Below are positions 5,396-12,065 of a DNA stretch of 13,488 nt, piece by piece. A program made the translations under genes and the position numbers. The notes beneath the pieces were generated by a model. That model ran no database searches and was not told the DNA's origin. It saw nothing but the letters and a program-made list of their open reading frames with translations. Every line of letters starts with the position of its first letter. The stretch's first letter is position 1. Source of the DNA: JACQXM01 sp964569425 (GTDB lineage Bacteria > Planctomycetota > Phycisphaerae > UBA1845); NCBI GenBank assembly GCA_964569425.1, contig CAZMVD010000115.1, positions 1 to 13,488 of the forward strand, read 5' to 3'.

Positions 5396-6370
5396 TTGGA
5401 CACGACGGCAGCCATCGTGTTGGCGGCGGGCAAGAGCACGCGGATGAAGAGCGATCTGCCGAAGGTGCTGCATGAGATTTGCGGCCGTCCGATGCTGAGC
5501 TTTGTGCTCCAGGCGTGCCGTTTGGCGGGCGTTGACCGGATTGTGGTGGTGGTGGGGCACTGCAAAGCGGCCGTGATGGATCGATTCAGCGATTTTGGGA
5601 CGATTTCGTGGGTCGAGCAGGCAGAACAGAAGGGCACGGGGCACGCGGTGCTGTGCTGTCGTGAGGCGCTGCGTGATTTTCGTGGAAGCGTCCTGGTGAT
5701 TGCGGGGGACATGCCGCTGATTCGGCGGGAGACTCTGGTGGATCTGCTGGAAACGAGACGCGAAACGGATGATGCGGTCACGCTGGCGACCACGGTATTG
5801 GATGATCCTACAGGTTACGGGCGAATTCTGCGTGATGCCGAGGGTCGGCTGGAAGGCATCATTGAGCATCGCGACTGCAACGAGGAGCAGCGAAACATAC
5901 TGGAAGTGAATCCGAGTTATTATTGCTTTGACTCGGTGAATCTCTTTAACGTTTTGGATTCGCTTTCACCGCACCCCGGCACAGGCGAGTACTTCATTAC
6001 CGACGCGGTGCGTGCCCTGCGCGAGAGAAAGCTCGGCGCATCGGCCCTGGTGATGGCACCGGCAGAAGACGCGATGGGCATCAACTCGCGCATGGACCTG
6101 GTGCGGGTCACCCAGGCGATGGAAGAGCGTATCCAGGGTGCGCTGATTGACGACGGCGTGACGATCATCGATCCGGACAATACCTGGATTGAGGCCGACG
6201 TGACGATCGGGCGGGACACGGTCATTCAGCCGTTCAGCTTCGTCGGCGCGGGGGCGGTCATCGGCGAAGGATGTCGAATCGGTCCCTTTTCCCTGGTGGC
6301 GGCGGGCGCGACGGTGGCCGACGGCGCCGTGGTGGGGGCGGGCGGGGCGACGGGAGGCGTCGAGCGATGA
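5396..6370 (+). CDS. glmU: UDP-N-acetylglucosamine pyrophosphorylase, short GlmU lacking most of the acetyltransferase domain
   Basis: About 324 residues from TTG 5396 (GTG 5357 is the alternative). It should convert GlcNAc-1-phosphate and UTP to UDP-GlcNAc for peptidoglycan and lipid A. The Rossmann pyrophosphorylase domain has all key motifs: VLAAGKSTRMKSDLPKVLH (5-26 region), QKGTGHAV (79-85), AGDMPLI with D105, YGRI (141-144), EHRD with EVNPSYYCF, GEYFITDAV (198-205) and GINSR. The C-terminal left-handed beta helix (about 262-318) has only a few hexapeptide turns. E. coli GlmU is about 456 residues, and the part holding the acetyltransferase active-site histidine and CoA site is absent. 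The end is clean: the TGA overlaps the prs ATG as ATGA, so no frameshift is suggested. The protein is probably only the uridyltransferase, with another enzyme making GlcNAc-1-P. The family call is firm; monofunctionality is inferred. Confidence 0.88.
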   Translation: MDTTAAIVLAAGKSTRMKSDLPKVLHEICGRPMLSFVLQACRLAGVDRIVVVVGHCKAAVMDRFSDFGTISWVEQAEQKGTGHAVLCCREALRDFRGSVLVIAGDMPLIRRETLVDLLETRRETDDAVTLATTVLDDPTGYGRILRDAEGRLEGIIEHRDCNEEQRNILEVNPSYYCFDSVNLFNVLDSLSPHPGTGEYFITDAVRALRERKLGASALVMAPAEDAMGINSRMDLVRVTQAMEERIQGALIDDGVTIIDPDNTWIEADVTIGRDTVIQPFSFVGAGAVIGEGCRIGPFSLVAAGATVADGAVVGAGGATGGVER

Positions 6371-7344
6371 GTTGGGACAACCAGATGTCTGCGGACCGCG
6401 ATACCAATGGTCTGGTGATTTTCGGCGGGACGGCAAGTTCCGCGTTGGCCGATCGGATCTGCGCATATTTGGAACTGCCGCGCGGGCGTGCCACGATCAG
6501 CCGGTTTCCGGACGGCGAAACGCTCGTGAAGATTGAAGAGGACGTGCGCGGCAAAGACTGTTTTGTGGTTCAGTCGACCAGTCCGCCGGTGAACGATAAC
6601 CTGATGGAGTTGCTGATTTTCATCGACTGCCTGCGGCGGGCGAGCGCCAAGCGGATCACGGCCGTCATTCCCTATTACGGGTATGCGCGCCAGGACCGCA
6701 AGTCGGAGGGGCGCACGCCGATCACGGCGAAGCTGGTCGCCAATATGCTTTCCAAGGCGGGCGTGAACCGCGTGCTGACCATGAACCTGCACGCCGATCA
6801 GATTCAGGGTTTCTTTGATATTCCTGTGGATCATCTGACGGCGGCGCCGGTGCTGGCCGAACATTTCCAGTCGCGCCATTTGCAGGATGCGGTGCTGGTG
6901 TCACCGGACGTGGGCAACATCAAGTTCGGCAACGATTTCGCTTCGCGCATCGGCGGCGAGCTGGCGGTGATTCACAAGCGGCGCACCGCGGGCGACACGG
7001 CGGTGGCGGTGCGCATCATCGGCGACGTGAAGGGCAAGAAGGTGATGATGTTCGACGACATGATCACGACGGCCGGCACGGTCAGTGAAGCGGCGAAGCT
7101 GGTTCGACAGCACGGCGCGACAGACATTTACGTGGGCGCCACGCATGGTGTTTTTGCCGGTCCGGCGCTGGACCGGCTGGCGGGGTCGGAGCTGACGGAA
7201 ATCGTGGTGACGGACACCATTCCGGCAACGCCAGAGGTGAAGAGTCGACTGAAGAACCTGACGGTGCTTAGCGTCGCCGCCCTGGTGGGCGAAGCGATCC
7301 GTCGTATTCATGAGCATCGGTCGGTCAGTGCACTGTTCCGGTAG
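6367..7344 (+). CDS. prs: Ribose-phosphate pyrophosphokinase (PRPP synthetase)
   Basis: A 325-residue class I PRPP synthetase, making PRPP from ribose-5-phosphate and ATP for nucleotide, His and Trp synthesis in the cytosol. Motifs: FGGTAS near the N-terminus, SRFPDGET (45-52), PYYGYARQDRK (102-112), the Mg-ATP segment NLHADQIQGFFDIP (140-153), SPDVG (179-183), the catalytic loop KRR (204-206) and the PRPP-binding FDDMITTAGT (229-238). The start ATG overlaps the glmU stop by 4 nt (ATGA), with GGGAGG upstream as ribosome site. The N-terminal extension of about 14 residues is slightly longer than usual. Pairing with glmU is a common bacterial arrangement. Confidence 0.96.
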   Translation: MSWDNQMSADRDTNGLVIFGGTASSALADRICAYLELPRGRATISRFPDGETLVKIEEDVRGKDCFVVQSTSPPVNDNLMELLIFIDCLRRASAKRITAVIPYYGYARQDRKSEGRTPITAKLVANMLSKAGVNRVLTMNLHADQIQGFFDIPVDHLTAAPVLAEHFQSRHLQDAVLVSPDVGNIKFGNDFASRIGGELAVIHKRRTAGDTAVAVRIIGDVKGKKVMMFDDMITTAGTVSEAAKLVRQHGATDIYVGATHGVFAGPALDRLAGSELTEIVVTDTIPATPEVKSRLKNLTVLSVAALVGEAIRRIHEHRSVSALFR

Positions 7345-7368
7345 AGGCTAGGACGGGAGACGTTTGAG

Positions 7369-8022
7369 ATGGACATTCCAACCCTGAAGGGTGAACCAAG
7401 GACCAAGTCCGGCACACGGGTGGCGCGGCGGGTGCGTCAAAGCGGGCGGCTTCCGGCCGTGGTGTATGGGCACGGCGAGCCGCCGGAGAGTGTTTCGCTT
7501 GATGGTCATGACGTGCTGGTCGCCCTGGCGCATGGAGCGCGAACGCTCGCGGTGGACCTGGGCGGGGCGACCAAACAGTTTCTGATCAAGGACGTGCAGT
7601 ACGATCACCTGGCTGCCCATCCCATCCACCTGGACCTGATGCGGGTGGACCTGACGGAGCGCGTTCAGGTCAGCGTGGGCATCGAGCTGAAGGGTACGCC
7701 CAAGGGCGTGTCGGAAGGCGGCATCCTGGAACAATTGATGACCAGCATTGAAGTAGAGTGCGTGGTCACCGATATTCCCGAGACGCTGCATCCCGTGGTC
7801 ACCCATCTGCACGTGGGCGATTCTCTGCTGGTTAAGGACCTGGAGTTTCCGGCCAGCGTGACGCCATTGGCAGGCCCCGAGGAGCGCGTGGCCATGGTTC
7901 GTACCATGGCGGCGGCGCCGGTTGAAGCCGAGGCGACGGCGGAGGGCGCCGAGCCGGCGACGGCTGAGCCGGAGATCATCTCTCGCGGCAAGAAGGTTGA
8001 TGAGGGCGAGGAGGGCTCGTAA
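7369..8022 (+). CDS. rplY: 50S ribosomal protein L25, Ctc/TL5 form
   Basis: A 217-residue two-domain L25 of the general stress protein Ctc type, binding 5S rRNA in the large subunit. The N-terminal 5S-binding domain (about 3-94) includes RRVRQSGRLPAVVYGHG (20-36) and HLDLMRVD (87-94). The TL5 C-terminal domain (about 97-182) contains KGTPKGVSEGGILEQ and IEVEC. An acidic Ala/Glu tail (183-217) ends the protein. GGGAG precedes the ATG at good spacing. It sits 24 nt after prs and 35 nt before pth, the classic prs-ctc-pth order. Confidence 0.95.
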   Translation: MDIPTLKGEPRTKSGTRVARRVRQSGRLPAVVYGHGEPPESVSLDGHDVLVALAHGARTLAVDLGGATKQFLIKDVQYDHLAAHPIHLDLMRVDLTERVQVSVGIELKGTPKGVSEGGILEQLMTSIEVECVVTDIPETLHPVVTHLHVGDSLLVKDLEFPASVTPLAGPEERVAMVRTMAAAPVEAEATAEGAEPATAEPEIISRGKKVDEGEEGS

Positions 8023-8057
8023 CGGGCGATGCCGGGTCATGGGCAGTGAACGAGTCG

Positions 8058-8630
8058 ATGGCGGTGAAGCTGATCGTCGGGTTGGGCAATCCCGGCCCGC
8101 GTTATGCGGGCACGCGGCACAACGTCGGGTTCGACGTGGTGGATCTGCTGGCGGCGCGACACGGCATCGACCTGACGAAGGAGAAGTTTCACGCGTGGTT
8201 CGGCAGCGGCGAGATGGCATCGACGGGTGTCGTGTTGTTGAAGCCGATGACGTTCATGAACCTGTCGGGTCGGGCGGTTGCCGCGGCGGTGCGATTCTAC
8301 CAGGCATCGGCGGAGGACCTGCTGGTGATTTCGGACGACCTGGCGCTGCCGGTGGGGCGCCTGCGAATTCGCAAGAGCGGCTCGGCGGGCAATCACAATG
8401 GGTTGCAGGACATTATCGACCGACTCGGCTCCGATGCCTGGTGCCGCCTGCGCATCGGCATTGCGGCAGCGGTCGGCGAACCGAAGGTGTATGTGCTGGA
8501 CCGGTTCGATGAGGACGACCTGGCGGTGATCCATGCCGTCCGGGAGCGTGCGGCGGATGCGGTCGCGTGCTGGGTCGCCCAAGGGCCGGATGCGGCCATG
8601 AATCGTTACAATCCCGATCCGGCCGTGTAG
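8058..8630 (+). CDS. pth: Peptidyl-tRNA hydrolase
   Basis: A 190-residue Pth, which releases peptides from tRNAs dropped from stalled ribosomes. The start KLIVGLGNPGPRYAGTRHNVG carries N11 and the catalytic H21. MTFMNLSG (N68), SDDLALP (D93) and GNHNGLQDI (N114) complete the active site. I chose ATG 8058 because MAVKLIVGLGNPG is the normal family N-terminus. The in-frame GTG at 8046 would add VNES and has no better ribosome site. The final YNPDP is typical. A 122-nt gap separates it from rpsF. Confidence 0.95.
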   Translation: MAVKLIVGLGNPGPRYAGTRHNVGFDVVDLLAARHGIDLTKEKFHAWFGSGEMASTGVVLLKPMTFMNLSGRAVAAAVRFYQASAEDLLVISDDLALPVGRLRIRKSGSAGNHNGLQDIIDRLGSDAWCRLRIGIAAAVGEPKVYVLDRFDEDDLAVIHAVRERAADAVACWVAQGPDAAMNRYNPDPAV

Positions 8631-8752
8631 GCCGCTGGGGTCGTGTGTTAACGCAGCGGAGCAAGAGTCGTGAGTCCGCGGCGCCCCGAAGGTGAGGGTG
8701 AAGGTCGGAGGGGCGGCGGAAGGAACTTTGGCGTAGTTGGAGATAAGAGACC

Positions 8753-9214
8753 TTGAACCAGTATGAAGCAATGTTTCTGTTCGACCCTACCTTTGGGGCG
8801 TCGTACGAGAACTGCGAAAGCGAGATTCGCCGCCTGATGGAGCGTGCGGGCGCCGAATTGTTGTTCTGCCGCAAGTGGGACGAGCGGCGGCTGGCGTTTA
8901 AGGTCGCCGGTCGCAAACGCGGCGTGTACGTTCTGACCTACTTCAAGGCGCCCACGGACCGCATCGGCGGGCTGGAACGTGATGCCCAGTTGAGTGAGAA
9001 TGTGCTGCGCGTGCTGGTGCTTCGTGCCGACGGGCTCACGCTCGAGGCGATGGAGCGGGCGTGCGTTATTCGCAGCGAAGAGAAGGCGCCCGAGGGCGGC
9101 GACGGCGACTACGGCGGGGGCCGGGGGCGGCGCGGGCCGCGCGACTCCTATGGGCCGTCGTCCAGCAGCAGGGACGTACCCGAAGCCGAGCGCGAGCCCA
9201 CGGCCGTCGACTAG
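8753..9214 (+). CDS. rpsF: 30S ribosomal protein S6 with Gly/Arg-rich C-terminal extension
   Basis: A 153-residue S6, which binds the 16S rRNA platform as a heterodimer with S18. Start is TTG 8753, giving MNQYEAMFLFDP, the normal S6 N-terminus. A GGAG about 13 nt upstream is a weak ribosome site. The core (1-105) has WDERRLAFKVAGRKRGVYVL and a C-terminal VLRVLVLRAD strand. Beyond it is a low-complexity tail: EEKAPEGGDGDY, then GGGRGRRGPR, then a Ser-rich, acidic end. Such tails vary between phyla. ssb follows after 91 nt. The S18 partner gene is not in this cluster. Confidence 0.94.
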   Translation: MNQYEAMFLFDPTFGASYENCESEIRRLMERAGAELLFCRKWDERRLAFKVAGRKRGVYVLTYFKAPTDRIGGLERDAQLSENVLRVLVLRADGLTLEAMERACVIRSEEKAPEGGDGDYGGGRGRRGPRDSYGPSSSSRDVPEAEREPTAVD

Positions 9215-9249
9215 GCTTTTCAAGCACCGGCCTCCATACGGCGATCGGT

Positions 9250-9267
9250 CGGCGCCCCGTGGCGCCG
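9250..9267 (+). repeat. Perfect 7-bp hairpin between rpsF and ssb
   Basis: CGGCGCC at 9250-9256, loop CCGT, then GGCGCCG at 9261-9267. There is no T-run. It lies 36 nt after the rpsF stop and 38 nt before the ssb start. It could slow transcription, protect an mRNA end or act as an attenuator, or be a neutral hairpin. Confidence 0.35.
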
Positions 9268-9305
9268 TCGATGGCAGGTGTTGAGCATCTGCGGAGTGAG
9301 AAGAC

Positions 9306-9791
9306 ATGGCGAGTTTCAATCGCATCATTCTGGTGGGCAATCTGACGCGCGACCCGCAATTGAGCTACACGGCGTCCAACACGGCGGTGTGCAAATTCGG
9401 CATCGCCACCAACAACCGCTGGAAGGACCGCGAGGGCAACATGCGCGAAGACACCTGTTTTGTCGATTGCACGGTGTTTGGGCGCGCCGGTGAGACCTTT
9501 AATCAATACATGGCCAAGGGGCGGATGGTGCTGGTCGAGGGTCGCCTGCAACTCAATCAGTGGACCACGCCGGAAGGGGACAAGCGAAGCAAGCACGAAG
9601 TGTTGGTGGAGAATTTCACGTTTCTGGGCGGGGGTCGGGGCGAGGGCGACAACGCGGGCCCGCGTCGCACGGAAGCGTCTTCGGCTGCGCCGTCGCGCGC
9701 GGCGAATCCTGGAGCGCGGACCGCTGCGCCGGCCGTGTCCGACGATTACGACGACGCCCCCCCGCCGACGGACGACAGTATTCCGTTTTAG
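9306..9791 (+). CDS. ssb: Single-stranded DNA-binding protein
   Basis: A 161-residue SSB. The OB fold (about 3-107) begins FNRIILVGNLTRDPQLSYT and includes FGIATNNRW, FVDCTVFGRAGE, KGRMVLVEGRLQ and HEVLVENFTFLG. A Gly/Ala/Pro/Arg linker (108-143) leads to an acidic end, DDYDD and finally DDSIPF, the canonical tip that binds replication and repair partners. GGAG lies about 10 nt before the ATG. It sits between rpsF and rplI, as in many bacteria, and serves the DnaB fork encoded 670 nt downstream. Confidence 0.97.
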   Translation: MASFNRIILVGNLTRDPQLSYTASNTAVCKFGIATNNRWKDREGNMREDTCFVDCTVFGRAGETFNQYMAKGRMVLVEGRLQLNQWTTPEGDKRSKHEVLVENFTFLGGGRGEGDNAGPRRTEASSAAPSRAANPGARTAAPAVSDDYDDAPPPTDDSIPF

Positions 9792-9944
9792 GCGGACGCG
9801 ACAGAACAATTGCGGCGAAGGCGTGGTGGGTGGCTTGGTTCGCACGGACTCGACAGAGGTTATTCCAAAGTTTGCGGCTGTCGCGACGGGTAAGCCGGTT
9901 GCGGCGGAGAGTTATCAGGGAAATCGAGGTTTGAGAACAGCATC
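9792..9944. other. ssb-rplI spacer where rpsR is usually found
   Basis: This 153-nt stretch contains no S18-like coding sequence. S18 is about 70-90 residues with a basic RRFISERGKI.PRR-type core, and none of the three forward frames shows anything similar. No clear terminator or promoter is seen either. Confidence 0.6.
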
Positions 9945-10481
9945 ATGAAACTGCTCTTGTGCAAGAACGTGGATCATCTGGGTATCGTCGGCGACGTGGT
10001 GGAAGTGGCCGCCGGTTACGGGCGGAATTACCTATTGCCCAATCGACTGGCCACTGAACCCACACAGTCCAACATGAAACGGCTGGCGGAGGCGCGGCGC
10101 GTCGCGGAACTGGAGCGCGCCAAGTACCGTGCTGCGCAGGAGGCGCTGGCGGAGCGTCTGAAAGACGTGGAAGTTACCATTTATGCGCGGGCCAACGAAG
10201 ACGGCGTGCTCTATGGTTCGGTGGGCCGCCGCGAGATAGCCGACGCGCTGGGCCACGAGGGCTTCCCGATTAAGATGGATTATGTCGCATTGCCCCGGCC
10301 GATCCGCCATCTCGATAACCTATCGGTAGATATCAAGCTGGCGGATGACCTGCGCACGCCGGTCAAGGTCTGGGTGGTGCGCGAGAAGGTCGCGGGCGAG
10401 GAGGGCGAAGAGGGGGCCGAGTCCGGAGAATCCTCAGCAGGCAAGGAGGCCGAGGACCATGACCGCCGCGACGACGAATAG
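9945..10481 (+). CDS. rplI: 50S ribosomal protein L9
   Basis: A 178-residue L9, which binds 23S rRNA domain V near the L1 stalk. The N-terminal domain has the family signature GIVGDVVEVAAGYGRNYLLP (13-32) with RLATEPT. The long connecting helix (about 42-75) is Ala/Glu/Arg-rich, and the C-terminal domain (about 77-147) includes DGVLYGSVGRREIADAL. An acidic Glu/Ser tail (151-178) exceeds the E. coli form. Only a weak purine tract precedes ATG 9945. The end overlaps dnaB by 23 nt. Confidence 0.96.
   Translation: MKLLLCKNVDHLGIVGDVVEVAAGYGRNYLLPNRLATEPTQSNMKRLAEARRVAELERAKYRAAQEALAERLKDVEVTIYARANEDGVLYGSVGRREIADALGHEGFPIKMDYVALPRPIRHLDNLSVDIKLADDLRTPVKVWVVREKVAGEEGEEGAESGESSAGKEAEDHDRRDDE
10445..10449 (+). 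promoter_or_regulatory. Ribosome binding site for dnaB inside rplI
   Basis: GGAGG lies 9 nt before ATG 10459. It decides this start over the longer open frame that begins at 10345, which would lie wholly inside rplI and give an Arg-rich leader. Confidence 0.6.
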
Positions 10482-11907
10482 CGCCGACGGTGCAGTGGCT
10501 TCGGCGGTGGCGCCCGCCGTGGCGCCCGCGGCCGGGGTTGGGTCGCGTCCGGAGCGCGTTCCGCCGCAGGATCTGGATGCGGAGATGGCGTTGCTCGGCT
10601 CGATGATGATGAGCCGCGACGCGATCGGCGAAGTGGTGCCGGTCATCGGGCGGGGCGATGCGGGTTGGCTGTACGTCCCCGCGCACCAGAAGCTCTTCGA
10701 AGTTCTCATCGATCTGTACGACGACCCTGCCAAGGCGATTGACCTGATCGTCGTGTCGGACGAGCTGCGCCGCCGTGGTCTGCTCGACTTTATCGGCGGG
10801 CAGGCGTACATGATCCAACTCGCCGAGAGCTTTGCCGAATGGGCTAACGCGGAATATTACGCGCGGATCGTGCGGGACAAGGGGATGCTGCGCGACCTGA
10901 TCCGGGCGATGGGGGAGATTTCCGAACTGGCCTATGCGGAGGTGGACGAGGCCAAGGACATTCTGGAGGACGCGGAGCGGCGTTTTTTCGCCGTCACCGA
11001 GCGGCGGATCAGCGGGGAGACGGTGCCACTGCGTGACACCGTAGCGCGGCTGGCGCAGCAGATCGGCGAAGGCGGCAGCTTGTGCACGGGGCTGCCGACG
11101 GGCTTCGCCAAGCTGGATGAGCTGACCAGCGGGTTTCAGCCCGGCGATTTCATCGTGCTCGCCGGGCGTCCGTCGATGGGCAAGACGGCGCTGGGGCTGA
11201 CCATGGCGTACCACGCCGCGGCGCAGGAGCAGCGCCCGATCGTCTTTTTCTCGATGGAGATGAGCCGCGAGCAGGTCACGCAACGCCTGATTTGCGCGCA
11301 CACGGGCATCGATGCGCAACGATTGCGGCGGCGCATGCTGACCGACGAAGAGATGAACCGCCTGCTCTACGCCTGCGACGAACTCAAGGACGCGCCGCTG
11401 TACATCGACGACACGCCGGGCATGACGGCGCTGGAACTGCGGGCCAAAGCACGCCGGCTCAAGCAGCAATACGACATTCAGGCGGTGTACGTCGACTATC
11501 TGCAACTCATGCACGTGCCCAAGAGCGAGAGTCGACAGGTGGAAATCGCGACCATCAGCCGCGCCATCAAAGGGCTGGGGCGCGAGTTGCACATTCCGGT
11601 CGTTGCCATGGCGCAGCTCAACCGCATGGCCGAAGGCCGGCAGGACAAGCGGCCGATCATGAGCGATCTGCGGGAATCGGGCGCTATCGAGCAGGATGCG
11701 GACGTGGTACTGCTCATCCACCGCGAGGAGTATTACCATCCCGATCGCGAGGAGTTCAAGGGTCTGGCGGATTTGATCGTGGCCAAGCAGCGCAACGGTC
11801 CCGTGGACACGGTGCAGCTTACCTTTGACAAGAAGCGCACGCTTTTCCGGCCCTTCTCGCCGCAGGCCGAGCCGCATTACGTACCGCACGACGTGGTACC
11901 GTTCTGA
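10459..11907 (+). CDS. dnaB: Replicative DNA helicase DnaB
   Basis: A 482-residue hexameric 5'-3' helicase of the replication fork. An Ala/Pro-rich leader (1-30) precedes the N-terminal primase-interacting domain: VPPQDLDAEMALLGSMM (34-50 region) through about 140. After the linker helix, the RecA-like domain shows Walker A GRPSMGKT (236-243), FFSMEMS (263-269), Walker B VYVDYLQLM with D346, QLNRM, DLRESGAIEQDAD and the arginine-finger segment KQRNGP (R445). The final residues HDVVPF are unusual and resemble the SSB acidic tip. There is no intein: the motifs are continuous. It overlaps rplI, and rplI-dnaB adjacency is widely conserved. Confidence 0.97.
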   Translation: MTAATTNSADGAVASAVAPAVAPAAGVGSRPERVPPQDLDAEMALLGSMMMSRDAIGEVVPVIGRGDAGWLYVPAHQKLFEVLIDLYDDPAKAIDLIVVSDELRRRGLLDFIGGQAYMIQLAESFAEWANAEYYARIVRDKGMLRDLIRAMGEISELAYAEVDEAKDILEDAERRFFAVTERRISGETVPLRDTVARLAQQIGEGGSLCTGLPTGFAKLDELTSGFQPGDFIVLAGRPSMGKTALGLTMAYHAAAQEQRPIVFFSMEMSREQVTQRLICAHTGIDAQRLRRRMLTDEEMNRLLYACDELKDAPLYIDDTPGMTALELRAKARRLKQQYDIQAVYVDYLQLMHVPKSESRQVEIATISRAIKGLGRELHIPVVAMAQLNRMAEGRQDKRPIMSDLRESGAIEQDADVVLLIHREEYYHPDREEFKGLADLIVAKQRNGPVDTVQLTFDKKRTLFRPFSPQAEPHYVPHDVVPF

Positions 11908-11960
11908 CGGATCGGCTTCCCTTTCCTTGGCGGGTACACCTGGGGTATTGGGGTGCCGCG

Positions 11961-11987
11961 CGCCGGAATAAACCGTCTTTTCCGGCG
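11961..11987 (+). terminator. Hairpin downstream of dnaB, possible terminator
   Basis: CGCCGGAA at 11961-11968 pairs perfectly with TTCCGGCG at 11980-11987 around an 11-nt loop. It lies 53 nt after the dnaB stop at the end of the housekeeping cluster. No T-run follows (GTTAGATATG), so termination would need Rho or another factor. Confidence 0.4.
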
Positions 11988-12065
11988 GTTAGATATGGAT
12001 GAGGTCTCGTCGGCGTCGGGCGTCGGATCTCCGGAAACGTTGCGTGGGACATCGGGGGGCAGTCG

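Noticed and set aside
9792..9944. A hidden or divergent rpsR in the ssb-rplI spacer
   Set aside because: None of the forward frames gives the basic S18 core, and the spacer is shorter than a full rpsR gene.
10363..11889. 508-codon open frame on the reverse strand
   Set aside because: It is antisense to dnaB, with His/Arg-rich composition and no recognisable domain, while the forward frame has every DnaB motif.
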